Shown piece by piece: positions 16,519-24,484 of a DNA stretch of 64,000 nt (its first letter is position 1; every line of letters starts with the position of its first letter). The notes beneath the pieces were generated by a model. The model had not been told where the DNA came from and did no database searches. It saw nothing but the letters and a program-made list of their open reading frames with translations. Origin of the DNA: Phytomonospora endophytica (GTDB lineage Bacteria; Actinomycetota; Actinomycetes; Mycobacteriales; Micromonosporaceae); contig NZ_JACHGT010000017.1 in NCBI RefSeq assembly GCF_014202425.1, positions 1 to 64,000 on the forward strand. Reading direction: 5' to 3'. The translations under genes were made by a program, and so were the position numbers.

Positions 16519-16911
16519 TCAGTGCTCGCCGAGGAGGGCCTTGATGTTGCCGGCGAGGGGCCTGGTGGTCATCTCTTCGCGGGTGAGGAACCGCATGGCG
16601 AGGCCTTCGCCGAGGACGACGTCTTCTTGCCGGGCGTCGGTGTCACCGGTGTAGACGTGCATGCGGACGGTGGTGCCGTCGGTGAGGGCCTGATCGAAGG
16701 CGCGGGTGAAGGTGAGGGTGGCGGTCAGCCCGGTCTCTTCGAGGAGTTCGCGGTGGGCGGCGGTCAGCGGGTCTTCGCCGGGTTCGATCAGTCCGCCCGG
16801 TGGGGACCACCGGTTGGGTTCGGCGCGTTTGTCGGGGCCACGATGCTGCATCAAGATCCGTCCGGCCTGGTCGGTGAGGACGATGAACGCGACTTCGTGA
16901 TCGATGTCCAT
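16519..16911 (-). CDS. Nudix hydrolase
   Basis: The 130-residue protein, counted from ATG 16911 (MDIDHEVAFIVL), carries a full Nudix box at residues 40-62 (G40, E46, R54-E55, E58-E59, G61) in the context WSPPGGLIEPGED. It resembles the many short housecleaning Nudix enzymes acting on nucleoside diphosphates linked to another group. The substrate cannot be told. Two ATGs further upstream add a stretch with no family similarity. It stands between the regulator operon and a terminator hairpin. Confidence 0.85.
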   Translation of the reverse strand: MDIDHEVAFIVLTDQAGRILMQHRGPDKRAEPNRWSPPGGLIEPGEDPLTAAHRELLEETGLTATLTFTRAFDQALTDGTTVRMHVYTGDTDARQEDVVLGEGLAMRFLTREEMTTRPLAGNIKALLGEH

Positions 16912-16963
16912 GCGCGGCACTCTAGGCGGTGCATGCGACATGTCCGGCTGGTGTCCTGGGCAT

Positions 16964-17043
16964 AAAAAAAGGGCCGGGCTCATGCGGGTGATGTGCGAAA
17001 GGGGTGCCTGCGGGCCCGTGGCGTGGAGACGCGCACGGGCCCG
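16964..17043 (-). terminator. Hairpin plus downstream T-run (minus strand)
   Basis: A 10-bp stem (CGGGCCCGTG at 17011-17020 with its complement at 17034-17043) lies just after the stop of the gene at 17076. About 40 bases further in the direction of transcription is a run of seven T's on the minus strand. The two together look like termination between the gene at 17076 and the Nudix gene, though the spacing is longer than in a classic intrinsic terminator. Confidence 0.5.
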
Positions 17044-17075
17044 ACGGCGGTGGAGGGATGGTGCCGGTGATCTTG

Positions 17076-17762
17076 TCAGGCGTGGCAGTCGACGGCGGCG
17101 ACGAACACCTCACCGGCCAGGCCGGTCAGGTAGGCCGCCAGGGCGGCGTGATGCCGTTGGCGTTGTGGGCTGCTGCCGGTGCGGCAGGCGAGCCAGGTCC
17201 CGTCGAGGGTGAGGAGTTCGCAGGAGGCAAAGGCACCCTCGGCGCGGTCGGTGTGGGCGTGTTGGGTGGCGGCCCAGTCGATGTGGGCGGCGACGGCGGC
17301 GTCGGCGCGGTCGGGGTGGGGGCCGAGCGGGCAGGCGCTGGCCGGGCATGCGCTCAGCTGGAGCGTGTCCGGTGGGCGCTCGGGGTGCAGGTGGAGGAAG
17401 GGGTGTCCTCTGCCGCCGAGGGTCCAGCCTTCCCAGTGGCCTTGCGGGTTGCCGGTCGACATCACGAAGGCGCGGCCGGTGGTGTCGAGGTGGACGCGCT
17501 GGTCTGCCGGGATGCGGTGCGGGATGGTTCGCTGGGCGTCGGCGACGGCCTCCCAGGTGAGGTCGGCGGGCAGCGGTGTCTGTTCGTGGAGTTCGGGTAG
17601 GAGGTGCCAGTCGGCGGGGTCGTCGGGCAGGTCGAGGCGGTAGGGCGCGACGGGGAAGCCTTCACCGAAGGGTTCGAGTGCGGTGTCGATGGCGTGGAAT
17701 GCCGTGTCCTTGTCGGGGCAGGCGGTGTGCGGGAGGCACACCAGTACGCGGCGGTGGACCAT
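17076..17762 (-). CDS. Island protein of unknown function, coupled to the VWA gene
   Basis: The 228-residue protein begins MVHRRVLVCLPHTACP at ATG 17762, behind an excellent AAGGAGG site. It is soluble, with a block HLDTTGRAFVMSTGNPQGHWEGWTLGGRG. Cysteines ACPASACPLG and ASCELL could bind metal. It lies only 14 bases downstream of the VWA-protein gene and so is probably in the MoxR-VWA operon. The length and Trp/Gly-rich middle suggest a small enzyme or binding protein, but I do not recognise it. Confidence 0.65.
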   Translation of the reverse strand: MVHRRVLVCLPHTACPDKDTAFHAIDTALEPFGEGFPVAPYRLDLPDDPADWHLLPELHEQTPLPADLTWEAVADAQRTIPHRIPADQRVHLDTTGRAFVMSTGNPQGHWEGWTLGGRGHPFLHLHPERPPDTLQLSACPASACPLGPHPDRADAAVAAHIDWAATQHAHTDRAEGAFASCELLTLDGTWLACRTGSSPQRQRHHAALAAYLTGLAGEVFVAAVDCHA

Positions 17763-17776
17763 GAGGTTCCTCCTTG

Positions 17777-19441
17777 TCAGGTCGCGGGCTTGGCGGTGGC
17801 CATGGCCGTGGCGACGGCCGCGGTGATCTCGGTGACGGCCGCGGCCGGGTCGGTGCAGCACACGAGAGTGGTGTGCGGGAGATGGACGTGCGGGCCCTCG
17901 GGGGTGATCTGGACCAGGGCGCAACCCGACGCGGCCAGTCCGGTGAGGCGCTGAAGCACCGGGGCGGCCTGTCGCCTGGCGAGGCGACCGTCGGTGACCA
18001 GCACGAGGATGCGGGCGTCGTGCCCGTGGTGGGACAGGCCGAGGGCCTCATCGAGGGCGTCGATGGCGATGTCGAGATGGTCGGTGCTGTTCTCGGCGGG
18101 TGGTTGCGGGATCCGCTCGGGTGGCCGCCCGGGGGCGACGAGGGCTGTGGCGGCCGCACCGAAGGTGACCGCGGCGGCGGCACCGTGGGCGTGGGCGGCG
18201 GCGTGGGCGCAGATCCAGGCCGCCGCGCAGGCCGCGTCGGTGACACGGCCCATCGAGATGCTCACGTCGAGGGCGATACCGACTGTCGGGCGTGGGGCCG
18301 GTGGGCGCTTGCGTCGGGTGGCGCGCCAGGGTTCGGCCGTGACCGGTGCCCCGGCGGCTTCTTGGGCCCGGCCGGTCAGCACGGCCCGCATGCGCAGCCG
18401 CCCGGGTGGGACCCGGCTGGTCACCGTGGTGGTGATCCGTTCGGTGACGGCGGCGTCCTGCAGGGTCTGGGCCAGGCGGCGGGCGGCGCGGTGTTCACCG
18501 CTGGACGCCGCACGGGTGGGCAGCCCGTGGTGGCGGGCGAAGACGCTCGTGCCTGGCGAGGTGCCACCGGCCAGTGGGGTGATCGTCTGCTGGGTGGTGA
18601 AGGGGTCGGCGGCGATCTGGGCGGCGGTGTTCATCGCGGCGGTGATGCCGCGCCGGCGGGCGGTGGTCTTGCGTTTGGTGCGGCTGCCCGGGCCGCTGAC
18701 CTTGTCGTCGTCGAGGAGCGTGCACCACTGGTGGGCCAGGCGGCGCGTCCTGGCCGCGTCGTTGTCGCCGGTGAGGATCGCGGCTCGCCAGATCCGTTCG
18801 AGTTTGCCGAGGAGTGTGGCGGTCAGGGCGCGAGACAGGGCGGTGCGTGCCGCGGCGACTTCGATGGGGGTGAGGACCTCGGCGTCGACGCGGCCCAGCA
18901 GCAGCGCCGCGGCGGTCGCGGCGTCTGTGGGGGTGAGGGTCTTCGGGTCGGTGATGGTCAGGTTGGGCGCGATGATGGTCTTGGTGGACGCGCGCAGCCA
19001 GTCGCGGTCGATGCCGCGGCGGCGCAGTTGCGCGGCTTCGATGCGCAGTTCCTCCAGGAGGAGCGCGGCGTCGCGGACCTGTCGGGGCCAGGTGTGGTCT
19101 TCGCGCCAGCGGCTGTGGCGGGCGTGGGCTGCTTCGTGGACGAGGACACCGATCCCGGCGGCGTAGCGGGGCAGGTCGAGGGGGTCGGTGGCGTTGATGC
19201 CGGCCGGGTCGATGCCGGGGAAGCAGATGTCGCTGTCGAGTTCGATGCTGGCGCAGCCGGGTTTGTAGCAGCCGGGCGCGTCGGGGGATGCGCCCGGTGC
19301 GGCGATGACGACCAGGTCGCTGCGGTCGCAGAAGACGCGGACCAGGACGGCCAGGTCGGCCGAGACGCGCAGCCATCCGCTGTGGCTACTGGTCGCGGGT
19401 GTGGCCTTCGGGTCGGTGTGGATGTGCGGGACGGCGGTCAT
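17777..19441 (-). CDS. VWA-domain protein with an N-terminal HEXXH metalloprotease-like motif
   Basis: The 554-residue protein starts at ATG 19441, overlapping the MoxR stop (ATGA). Near the N-terminus a cysteine pair (CYKPGCAS) is followed by the zinc-protease motif HEAAHARH (H102, E103, H106). A helical middle follows. The C-terminal third is a von Willebrand A domain with an intact metal-ion-dependent adhesion motif (LDVSISMG) and LVLVTDGRL. It resembles the 'peptidase plus VWA' partners (CoxE/YehL-type) of MoxR ATPases, which act as substrate-recruiting or remodelling factors. Carrying both modules in one chain is notable. Confidence 0.8.
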   Translation of the reverse strand: MTAVPHIHTDPKATPATSSHSGWLRVSADLAVLVRVFCDRSDLVVIAAPGASPDAPGCYKPGCASIELDSDICFPGIDPAGINATDPLDLPRYAAGIGVLVHEAAHARHSRWREDHTWPRQVRDAALLLEELRIEAAQLRRRGIDRDWLRASTKTIIAPNLTITDPKTLTPTDAATAAALLLGRVDAEVLTPIEVAAARTALSRALTATLLGKLERIWRAAILTGDNDAARTRRLAHQWCTLLDDDKVSGPGSRTKRKTTARRRGITAAMNTAAQIAADPFTTQQTITPLAGGTSPGTSVFARHHGLPTRAASSGEHRAARRLAQTLQDAAVTERITTTVTSRVPPGRLRMRAVLTGRAQEAAGAPVTAEPWRATRRKRPPAPRPTVGIALDVSISMGRVTDAACAAAWICAHAAAHAHGAAAAVTFGAAATALVAPGRPPERIPQPPAENSTDHLDIAIDALDEALGLSHHGHDARILVLVTDGRLARRQAAPVLQRLTGLAASGCALVQITPEGPHVHLPHTTLVCCTDPAAAVTEITAAVATAMATAKPAT

Positions 19442-20532
19442 GACGAGCTGCCCTTCTGGGGCGGTGGCGAAAGTTGGGTGCCCAGCGCCAGCGGGGTGAC
19501 CGCTTTGCCGTGCAGGTTGGCCGCGACGCGCTGCACGAGGGCCCGGTCGCCCGTCGGTGCGATCGCGGCGAGGTTGGCGATGGCGGCGTCGAGGCCGAGT
19601 TCGGTCGCGAGACGTTTGCAGGCGAGGAGTTCGCGGAGTTGCGGAGCCCATCGGCACTCCCCGGCGGCGAGTTGCCGGTTGAGGTTGCGGGCGATGGCGA
19701 TCGCGGTGGCCGGTACGCCGAGGGCGTCGGCGAGGTCGAAGTCGGTGGAGACCTCGATGTGGGTGGAGAAGCGGGAGGCCAGGGCGTCGGTGAGGACGGC
19801 GCCGTGGACGCCGGGGTTGTGGCCGCCCATGACGTAGAAGCCGGGTGCGGCGGTGACGGTTTCGCCGGGGCGGGCTTTGATGTGGACCTGGCCGCGGCCG
19901 TCCATGGCCGGGTAGAGGGCGGCCAGGACGGTGGGGGCGATGAGTGTGGCGTCGTCGACGAAGAGGCAGCGGCCTTCTTCCATGGCGCGGATGAGGGGTC
20001 CGTAGGTGAACACGAAGGTCCCGTCGGGGGCTTGGGTGTATTCGCCGATGAAGTCGGCGACGGTGGTGTCGCTGTCCCCGGCGATGGTGATGATGTCGGT
20101 GTGTGCGGCTTCGGCCAGGGCGGTCTTGCCGGTGCCAGGTGGTCCGTAGAGCAGGACGGGGACACCGGCGGTGCGCAGTCGGCGCAGGACGTCGACGTCG
20201 GATTCCCCGGCGAGGCCGCGGGGGTGGTAGAGCTGCCCGTTGGGGCGGGTGACCGGTGTGGCGCCGGTGAGGACGTGCCCGACCGCCGGCGATGGTGACG
20301 GCGTGGGACCGGTGGTGGCGGGGATCCGCCAGCGTTGGGGCCGGCGGCCGTCGGTGATGACCTGTCCGGTCGCGGCGAGTTGGCGCAGGGAGCGGTGGAC
20401 GGCACCGGCGGAAGTGCCGCCGACGGCGGCGTGGATGGCCGCGACGGTCTCCCATGCGGCCTCGGGTCGGGTGAGGTGGCCGAGGATGTCGTTTTTGAGG
20501 CCGTTGCGGCCGCGCCGGCGAGGGCTGGTCAT
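19438..20532 (-). CDS. MoxR-type AAA ATPase with N-terminal winged helix
   Basis: This 364-residue protein has a winged-helix-like N-terminus (about 14-70, LTRPEAAWETVAAIHAAVGG, LRQLAATGQV). Its AAA module follows, with Walker A YGPPGTGKTAL (130-138), Walker B RCLFVDDATLI, and the MoxR-like VMGGHNPGVHGAVLTDALASRF (arginine finger region). MoxR ATPases act as chaperones that remodel protein complexes together with VWA proteins, here the overlapping downstream gene. The extra DNA-binding-like domain is unusual and suggests action on a nucleoprotein target such as the transferred DNA. Confidence 0.88.
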   Translation of the reverse strand: MTSPRRRGRNGLKNDILGHLTRPEAAWETVAAIHAAVGGTSAGAVHRSLRQLAATGQVITDGRRPQRWRIPATTGPTPSPSPAVGHVLTGATPVTRPNGQLYHPRGLAGESDVDVLRRLRTAGVPVLLYGPPGTGKTALAEAAHTDIITIAGDSDTTVADFIGEYTQAPDGTFVFTYGPLIRAMEEGRCLFVDDATLIAPTVLAALYPAMDGRGQVHIKARPGETVTAAPGFYVMGGHNPGVHGAVLTDALASRFSTHIEVSTDFDLADALGVPATAIAIARNLNRQLAAGECRWAPQLRELLACKRLATELGLDAAIANLAAIAPTGDRALVQRVAANLHGKAVTPLALGTQLSPPPQKGSSS

Positions 20533-20574
20533 CGTGATCTCGTTTCTGGCTGCTGGTCACCGGCCGGGATAGCT

Positions 20575-20599
20575 CGACTCGACGGTTGCCGTCGAGTCG
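20575..20599 (-). promoter_or_regulatory. Perfect 11-bp inverted repeat before the MoxR gene
   Basis: CGACTCGACGG, three bases TTG, then its exact complement, 43 bases upstream of the MoxR ATG. It could be an operator, an attenuator hairpin in the leader, or a terminator for readthrough from the upstream genes. The position inside the 5' leader favours a regulatory role. Confidence 0.5.
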
Positions 20600-20644
20600 T
20601 GTGGTGCGTTCGGGTGGTCATGGCGGTTTCCCTTTCTAGGGGTG

Positions 20645-20686
20645 CGCGCCTGCCGGTGTCCCCGCGCGGGGAGCCGGGCAGGCGCG
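20645..20686 (-). terminator. Hairpin after the gene ending at 20710
   Basis: A 10-bp stem CGCGCCTGCC at 20645-20654 pairs with 20677-20686. The loop itself holds the palindrome CCCCGCGCGGGG. It follows the stop of the 20710-21111 gene on the minus strand and is a likely terminator. Confidence 0.55.
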
Positions 20687-20709
20687 GGGACTCCACGTGC
20701 GGGTCGGGG

Positions 20710-21111
20710 CTAGTAGGTGATGCCGTCGATGAGGACGCGGGCGGTGGCCAGGAAGCGGGCGATCGCGTCGAGGTCGAGGAGCGTCGCGGCGATCTCGAAG
20801 GGCAAGGGTTCCGCCAGTGGCGGGATGACGACCTGTGCCAGTGCCGCACGGTTGAGAACGCCGTCGGCGGCGTCGATCTGGAGGCCGACGTCCGCAGCGG
20901 CCTCGCGGGTGTCGACGGCTGCCAGCAGCGCTTGCCACCAGCGGCGTTCGACGGCCAGGCGGTACCAGGCGGTGAGGTCTGCGGCGTCGATGGATCCGCG
21001 TTCGGCTTGGGCGCGGATGCCGGTGTCCTTCCAGGCCCAGGCTTGCTGGGTCCGGTCGTGTTGCAGTGAGACCGCCTCGGCCAGGCGGGTCCTGCGGGGG
21101 TGGTCGGGCAT
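20710..21111 (-). CDS. Small island protein, unknown function
   Basis: The 133-residue helical protein begins MPDHPRRTRLAEAV at ATG 21111 behind an AAAGGACC site. It has no membrane segment, cysteine pattern or catalytic motif. It sits 16 bases after the gene ending at 21128, so the two form a pair. Both are rich in helical Leu/Ala blocks and end near position 130-170. I do not recognise the family. Confidence 0.6.
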   Translation of the reverse strand: MPDHPRRTRLAEAVSLQHDRTQQAWAWKDTGIRAQAERGSIDAADLTAWYRLAVERRWWQALLAAVDTREAAADVGLQIDAADGVLNRAALAQVVIPPLAEPLPFEIAATLLDLDAIARFLATARVLIDGITY

Positions 21112-21127
21112 GGTGAGAGGTCCTTTC

Positions 21128-21637
21128 TCAGCCCACGTAGCGGGCGGCGGTGGCGCGGATGAGTTGTGCGCGCAGTGGCCTGGGCGCGGCGTCGAGCCAG
21201 CCGAGGCTGGCCTGTGCGGCGGTGGAGTGCCGGTCGCTGCCGGGCACGCCGGAGGCGAAGGCGATCAGCCAGGTCGCTTCGCTGACCAGGAAGGCCGTGG
21301 CGGCCTCGATGAGCAGCCGGTCGTTGTCGTGGCGTCGCCAGGCGCCGGGGGCCAGTTCGGTCAGGAGCCGGGCGATGGGGATGTCGCGGTCGGGTCGGGT
21401 GGTGATGTCGATGAGGCCGGCCACGCTGTGCAGGAGCAGGTCGAGGGCGTCGGTTTCGGACCGGAACGCCACGGCGTACTCGTCGAGGAGGGAGTAGACG
21501 TCGCCGTCGGTGTCGTCGGTGTCGGGGGCGAGTGCGGGTTGGCGGGAGGTGCAGGCGGTGCCTTGCAGGGCCGGTGGGGCTCCGGTGGGGTGTGGTGATC
21601 TGGTCAGGTGGACGCGTCGCAGGTCGTGTGCGGGCAT
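21128..21637 (-). CDS. Island protein, helical, unknown function
   Basis: The 169-residue protein has a disordered, Pro/Thr-rich first 40 residues. A helical bundle follows (YSLLDEYAVAFRSETDALDLLLHSV, AATAFLVSEATWLIAF). It starts at ATG 21637 with a GAAAGG ribosome site and is followed closely by the 20710-21111 gene. It is isolated from the upstream gene by a strong hairpin (21668-21698). No homology is recognised. Confidence 0.6.
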   Translation of the reverse strand: MPAHDLRRVHLTRSPHPTGAPPALQGTACTSRQPALAPDTDDTDGDVYSLLDEYAVAFRSETDALDLLLHSVAGLIDITTRPDRDIPIARLLTELAPGAWRRHDNDRLLIEAATAFLVSEATWLIAFASGVPGSDRHSTAAQASLGWLDAAPRPLRAQLIRATAARYVG

Positions 21638-21667
21638 GGCGGTTTCCTTTCGGTGGGGTGGGTGTGG

Positions 21668-21698
21668 CGAAGGCCGCCACGTTCCGTGGCGGCCTTCG
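21668..21698 (-). terminator. Perfect 14-bp hairpin terminator
   Basis: CGAAGGCCGCCACG, a three-base loop TTC, and the exact complement, placed between the stop of the winged-helix gene (21719) and the next start. A strong intrinsic-type stem without T-run. Confidence 0.7.
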
Positions 21699-21718
21699 TG
21701 GGAGGAGGGGGTGTGGGG

Positions 21719-22213
21719 TCAGGTCGTGGGTTCGCCGTCGTCGTGTGCGGGTCGGGCGATGAAGCGGCGGGGTGGCTGGGAGTGGAGCCGGACCTGCCCG
21801 GCGTGGATGAGTTTGTCGATGACGTTGGTGACCGCCCCGGCGGAGCGGCCGAGGACGCGGGCGATGTCGCCGGCGGTGACGGCCTGTTCGGGGTGGTCGG
21901 TGAAGTACGCGGCGACCATGGCGTGGAGTTCACCGGCGGCGAGCTTGCGGGTCACACCCACCGCGGCCGGTGTGGCGGCGGTGGTGTGGGGTGCGTCGTG
22001 GCTTGACAGCCTCCACAGGTCGGGTGCGCCGGGCTTGCCCGGACGGGTGCGCTCGGCTAGTCCGTCGTGTTCCATCGCCTTGAGTTGTTTGGTGACGGTG
22101 GAGCGGGCCAGGTGCACGCCAGCGCTGATGTCGGCGATGGTCGCGTGGGGGTGTGCGGCGAGGTAGGCGGCCAGTGTGTGGCGTGGCGTGGGTTGGGGGT
22201 CGGTCATGGTCAT
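21719..22213 (-). CDS. Tandem winged-helix DNA-binding protein
   Basis: The 164-residue protein contains two helix-turn-helix units. One is at about 15-60 (HPHATIADISAGVHLARSTVTKQLKAMEHDGL), the other at about 95-145 (EQAVTAGDIARVLGRSAGAVTNVIDKLIHAGQV). Both resemble MarR/ArsR-like winged helices followed by basic wings. It overlaps the DUF4192 gene upstream by four bases (ATGA), so both are made together. It is probably a local regulator within the island; its operator is unknown, though the palindromes before neighbouring genes are candidates. Confidence 0.75.
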   Translation of the reverse strand: MTMTDPQPTPRHTLAAYLAAHPHATIADISAGVHLARSTVTKQLKAMEHDGLAERTRPGKPGAPDLWRLSSHDAPHTTAATPAAVGVTRKLAAGELHAMVAAYFTDHPEQAVTAGDIARVLGRSAGAVTNVIDKLIHAGQVRLHSQPPRRFIARPAHDDGEPTT

Positions 22214-23193
22214 CGGCCTTTCTGGCTGTCGCTGTGCGGGGGTGGTGTCGAGGTGCGGGTGAGGGCTTGGCCGGGCCGGTAGGCGGCGACGGTGTCGGGG
22301 TGGGCGGCGAGGTCGATGAGGCGCCGCAGTTGTTGGGCGGTGGGGTCTTGGGGTGATTGGTCTTCGATGACGCGCAGGGCCGCTGCGGCGATGTGCCCGG
22401 CACCGCCGCGCCAGGCGCTGTAGGCGGCCAGCACGGCCGGGGCGGTGCGCAGTTCGGGTGGGGCGTGGGAGACCAGGTGCCGCCAGATGTCCTCGGTGGC
22501 GCCCGCCGGGTCGTCGTCGACGGCTGCCATCGCCGCGTCACGGACCTCACCGAAGGTCAAGGCCACGGTCAGGCGCGCGGTCTGGTCGGTGTCGAGGGTC
22601 TGTGGGTCGGTGGTGACCTGGTGAAGGAGCTCCAGCGAGGCGGTGACGAAGGCGGAATGGTCGGCCGGGTGGCTGATGGCGTCCACCGTCGATCGGAAGG
22701 TGTCGATGGCGGCCAGGGCGGTGTCGTAGGCGGGCCCGCGGGCCGGTGCGAACAGCGCGTCGACGGCGTCGCGGTCGGCGAAGACCGGCATGTCGTCGGT
22801 CATGGCCGTATCGGGCGGCGGGACGGCCACGCCCTCGGGCGGGGTTTCCCCGCGCAGGCCGAAGCAGCGTCCATCGTGGACGATCAGGGCGAGGGCGACG
22901 TCGACGTCGAGGAGTTCCATGAGCTGGGCGACGCCGGTGACGATCGCTTCGGTCAGTTCCGGGGGGCCGAAGCCGATGAGCAGGAGCGTGTCGGCCAGGG
23001 AGGCGTCGACGAAACCCGCAGGGATCGGCAGGGCGGCCATCCCGGGTTCGAGGTCGAGGTTGCCCGAGACGGTGACCTTGCCGTCGCGGATGCCGAGGAT
23101 AACGAGGTTGGGGGCTTGCGGGTGGTAGCCGATGAGGTACGGGACGGCCGCGATGACCGCCTCGGGGGTGTTGAGGTCGAGGCTGGTGTGCAT
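22210..23193 (-). CDS. DUF4192 family protein (copy 1)
   Basis: The 327-residue protein opens LNTPEAVIAAVPYLIGYHPQ followed by LVILGI, the signature of DUF4192, an actinobacterial family of unknown function. DTLLLIGFGPPELTEAIV and the long helical C-terminal half (TAPAVLAAYSAWRGGAGHIA) are also typical. No enzymatic residues are known for the family. A second, diverged copy lies at 24485-25408. Each copy is preceded by a zinc-finger-like gene, so the module has been duplicated. The stop overlaps the tandem winged-helix gene. Confidence 0.85.
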   Translation of the reverse strand: MHTSLDLNTPEAVIAAVPYLIGYHPQAPNLVILGIRDGKVTVSGNLDLEPGMAALPIPAGFVDASLADTLLLIGFGPPELTEAIVTGVAQLMELLDVDVALALIVHDGRCFGLRGETPPEGVAVPPPDTAMTDDMPVFADRDAVDALFAPARGPAYDTALAAIDTFRSTVDAISHPADHSAFVTASLELLHQVTTDPQTLDTDQTARLTVALTFGEVRDAAMAAVDDDPAGATEDIWRHLVSHAPPELRTAPAVLAAYSAWRGGAGHIAAAALRVIEDQSPQDPTAQQLRRLIDLAAHPDTVAAYRPGQALTRTSTPPPHSDSQKGR

Positions 23194-23247
23194 GATCTGC
23201 TCCCTTGTTCGTGCGCCCCTTGTGGTGGGGGCGGTGGAAGGACATGG

Positions 23248-23285
23248 CCAAGGCCCGCACCTGGGTGGCCGGGTGCGGGCCTTGG
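23248..23285 (-). terminator. Perfect 14-bp hairpin between two island genes
   Basis: CCAAGGCCCGCACC at 23248-23261 pairs with 23272-23285 around a ten-base loop. It lies past the stop of the 23313-23993 gene and before the DUF4192 gene; a likely terminator or mRNA stabiliser. Confidence 0.65.
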
Positions 23286-23312
23286 CGTTGGTGGGAAGGG
23301 GTTATGTCGGGC

Positions 23313-23993
23313 TCAGTGGTGGGCCCAGGACATCAACCGCGCCAGCAACGGTGCGGGGGCGGTGATCGGCCGGTTGGTGAGCAGCCAGACCACCCGGCTG
23401 GAGGTGAGGGCCACCGACTTGACGGTGAAGGTTTGTGCGCCGCCGTCCAGCAGCACCGCATCGGCCGGGTCGGCCAAGGCGAGGAATTTTCGGAAGTCGC
23501 GGACCCGCATCGTCGACGCGGTCGGCGAGACCGCCGCGGCGGCGGTGAACCACACCGGGCGGCCGATCCCCACACGTGGCGGGGCACCGGTGGCGATGGA
23601 GGCCACGGCGTGGCCTTGGTGGTCACAGTCGGCGATGGCGATGACCACGCTGGCGTGGCGTGGGCAGGCGGCCAAGGCCGTCGCGATGCTCCCGGCGGTC
23701 AGGGCGTCCACCTGTGCGGCACGGCGTACCGGCGGTGCGGGGAGGCATTCCGGGCGGATGGAGCGCAGCCATGGCCAGCACCGATGGGGCTTGTCGATGC
23801 CGGCCTCGGCGTGCGGGATACGGATGATCTGCCCGCGGTGCGGGACACGAACATGGAAGCGACCGATCGTCACCTCGCGGACCGCGCCGGCCAGGCCGTA
23901 GTGCCTGACGGTGGCGTTGTCGGGCAGGCGAAGCATGACCCGGTCAAGGAAGGCCACGTGGGCCCGATGTGATCTAAGCAGCTGCGGCAACAT
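23313..23993 (-). CDS. Island protein of unknown function
   Basis: The 226-residue protein starts at ATG 23993, inside the last 20 bases of the zinc-finger gene upstream. The N-terminal half carries basic and aromatic strands (VREVTIGRFHVRVPHRGQII). The C-terminal half has a Rossmann-like alternation (SIATALAACPRHASVVIAIADCDHQG). It ends with helices (RVVWLLTNRPITAPAPLLARLM). No family is recognised. Its tight overlap with the zinc-finger gene suggests it belongs to the same module. Confidence 0.6.
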   Translation of the reverse strand: MLPQLLRSHRAHVAFLDRVMLRLPDNATVRHYGLAGAVREVTIGRFHVRVPHRGQIIRIPHAEAGIDKPHRCWPWLRSIRPECLPAPPVRRAAQVDALTAGSIATALAACPRHASVVIAIADCDHQGHAVASIATGAPPRVGIGRPVWFTAAAAVSPTASTMRVRDFRKFLALADPADAVLLDGGAQTFTVKSVALTSSRVVWLLTNRPITAPAPLLARLMSWAHH

Positions 23994-24468
23994 CGCTGCC
24001 GCCTCCTTTCGCTACCTGGTGACCTCGCCGGGTGGAGAGGTCGATGGCGAAGACGTGCGCGACGATCTCGTGCGCGGCCAGCCAGAACACCCGCACCGCC
24101 GAACCCTGGTGGTGCCGCAAGGCCAGCAGCTCATAGGGCGCCATCACCCTCGGCGCCGACGGTGTCGCCCAGCCGGTCAGGCACCAGAAACCGTCTTCCA
24201 GGCAGGCCGACAGACCGGCCAGGGCGGCCGGAACGGGGCATCGCTCCCGGGTCTGCCAGGTGACGCCTGACATGACCTCGCTCAAACAGAGCCGGTCGGA
24301 CAGGCGCCCGGCGGCCTCCGGTGGCGCTGCCAGCCACCAGCGTTCGACGCCGATCGCCGGGGTGGTGCCTTTGGTGATGTGCGGTGCGGGGATGTTCAGG
24401 CAGCCGCGGTCGTGGGCATGGGGATGGGTGCGCCTGCAGGCGATGCAGGCTCGGGATGTGGTGTACAT
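23974..24468 (-). CDS. Zinc-finger-like small protein (copy 1)
   Basis: The 164-residue protein begins with a metal-binding pattern C8-x2-C11-x3-H15-x3-H19-x3-C23 (RACIACRRTHPHAHDRGC). A Trp-rich core follows (RWWLAAPP, VTWQTR, GFWCLTGW), then YELLALRHHQGSAVRVFWLA. A paralogue with identical spacing of the five ligands and the same downstream order lies at 25532-25978. A good AAAGGA site supports the ATG at 24468. The finger may bind zinc and either DNA or protein; the function is unknown. Confidence 0.7.
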   Translation of the reverse strand: MYTTSRACIACRRTHPHAHDRGCLNIPAPHITKGTTPAIGVERWWLAAPPEAAGRLSDRLCLSEVMSGVTWQTRERCPVPAALAGLSACLEDGFWCLTGWATPSAPRVMAPYELLALRHHQGSAVRVFWLAAHEIVAHVFAIDLSTRRGHQVAKGGGSDVAAAA

Positions 24469-24484
24469 GTCGCATTCCTTTCTC

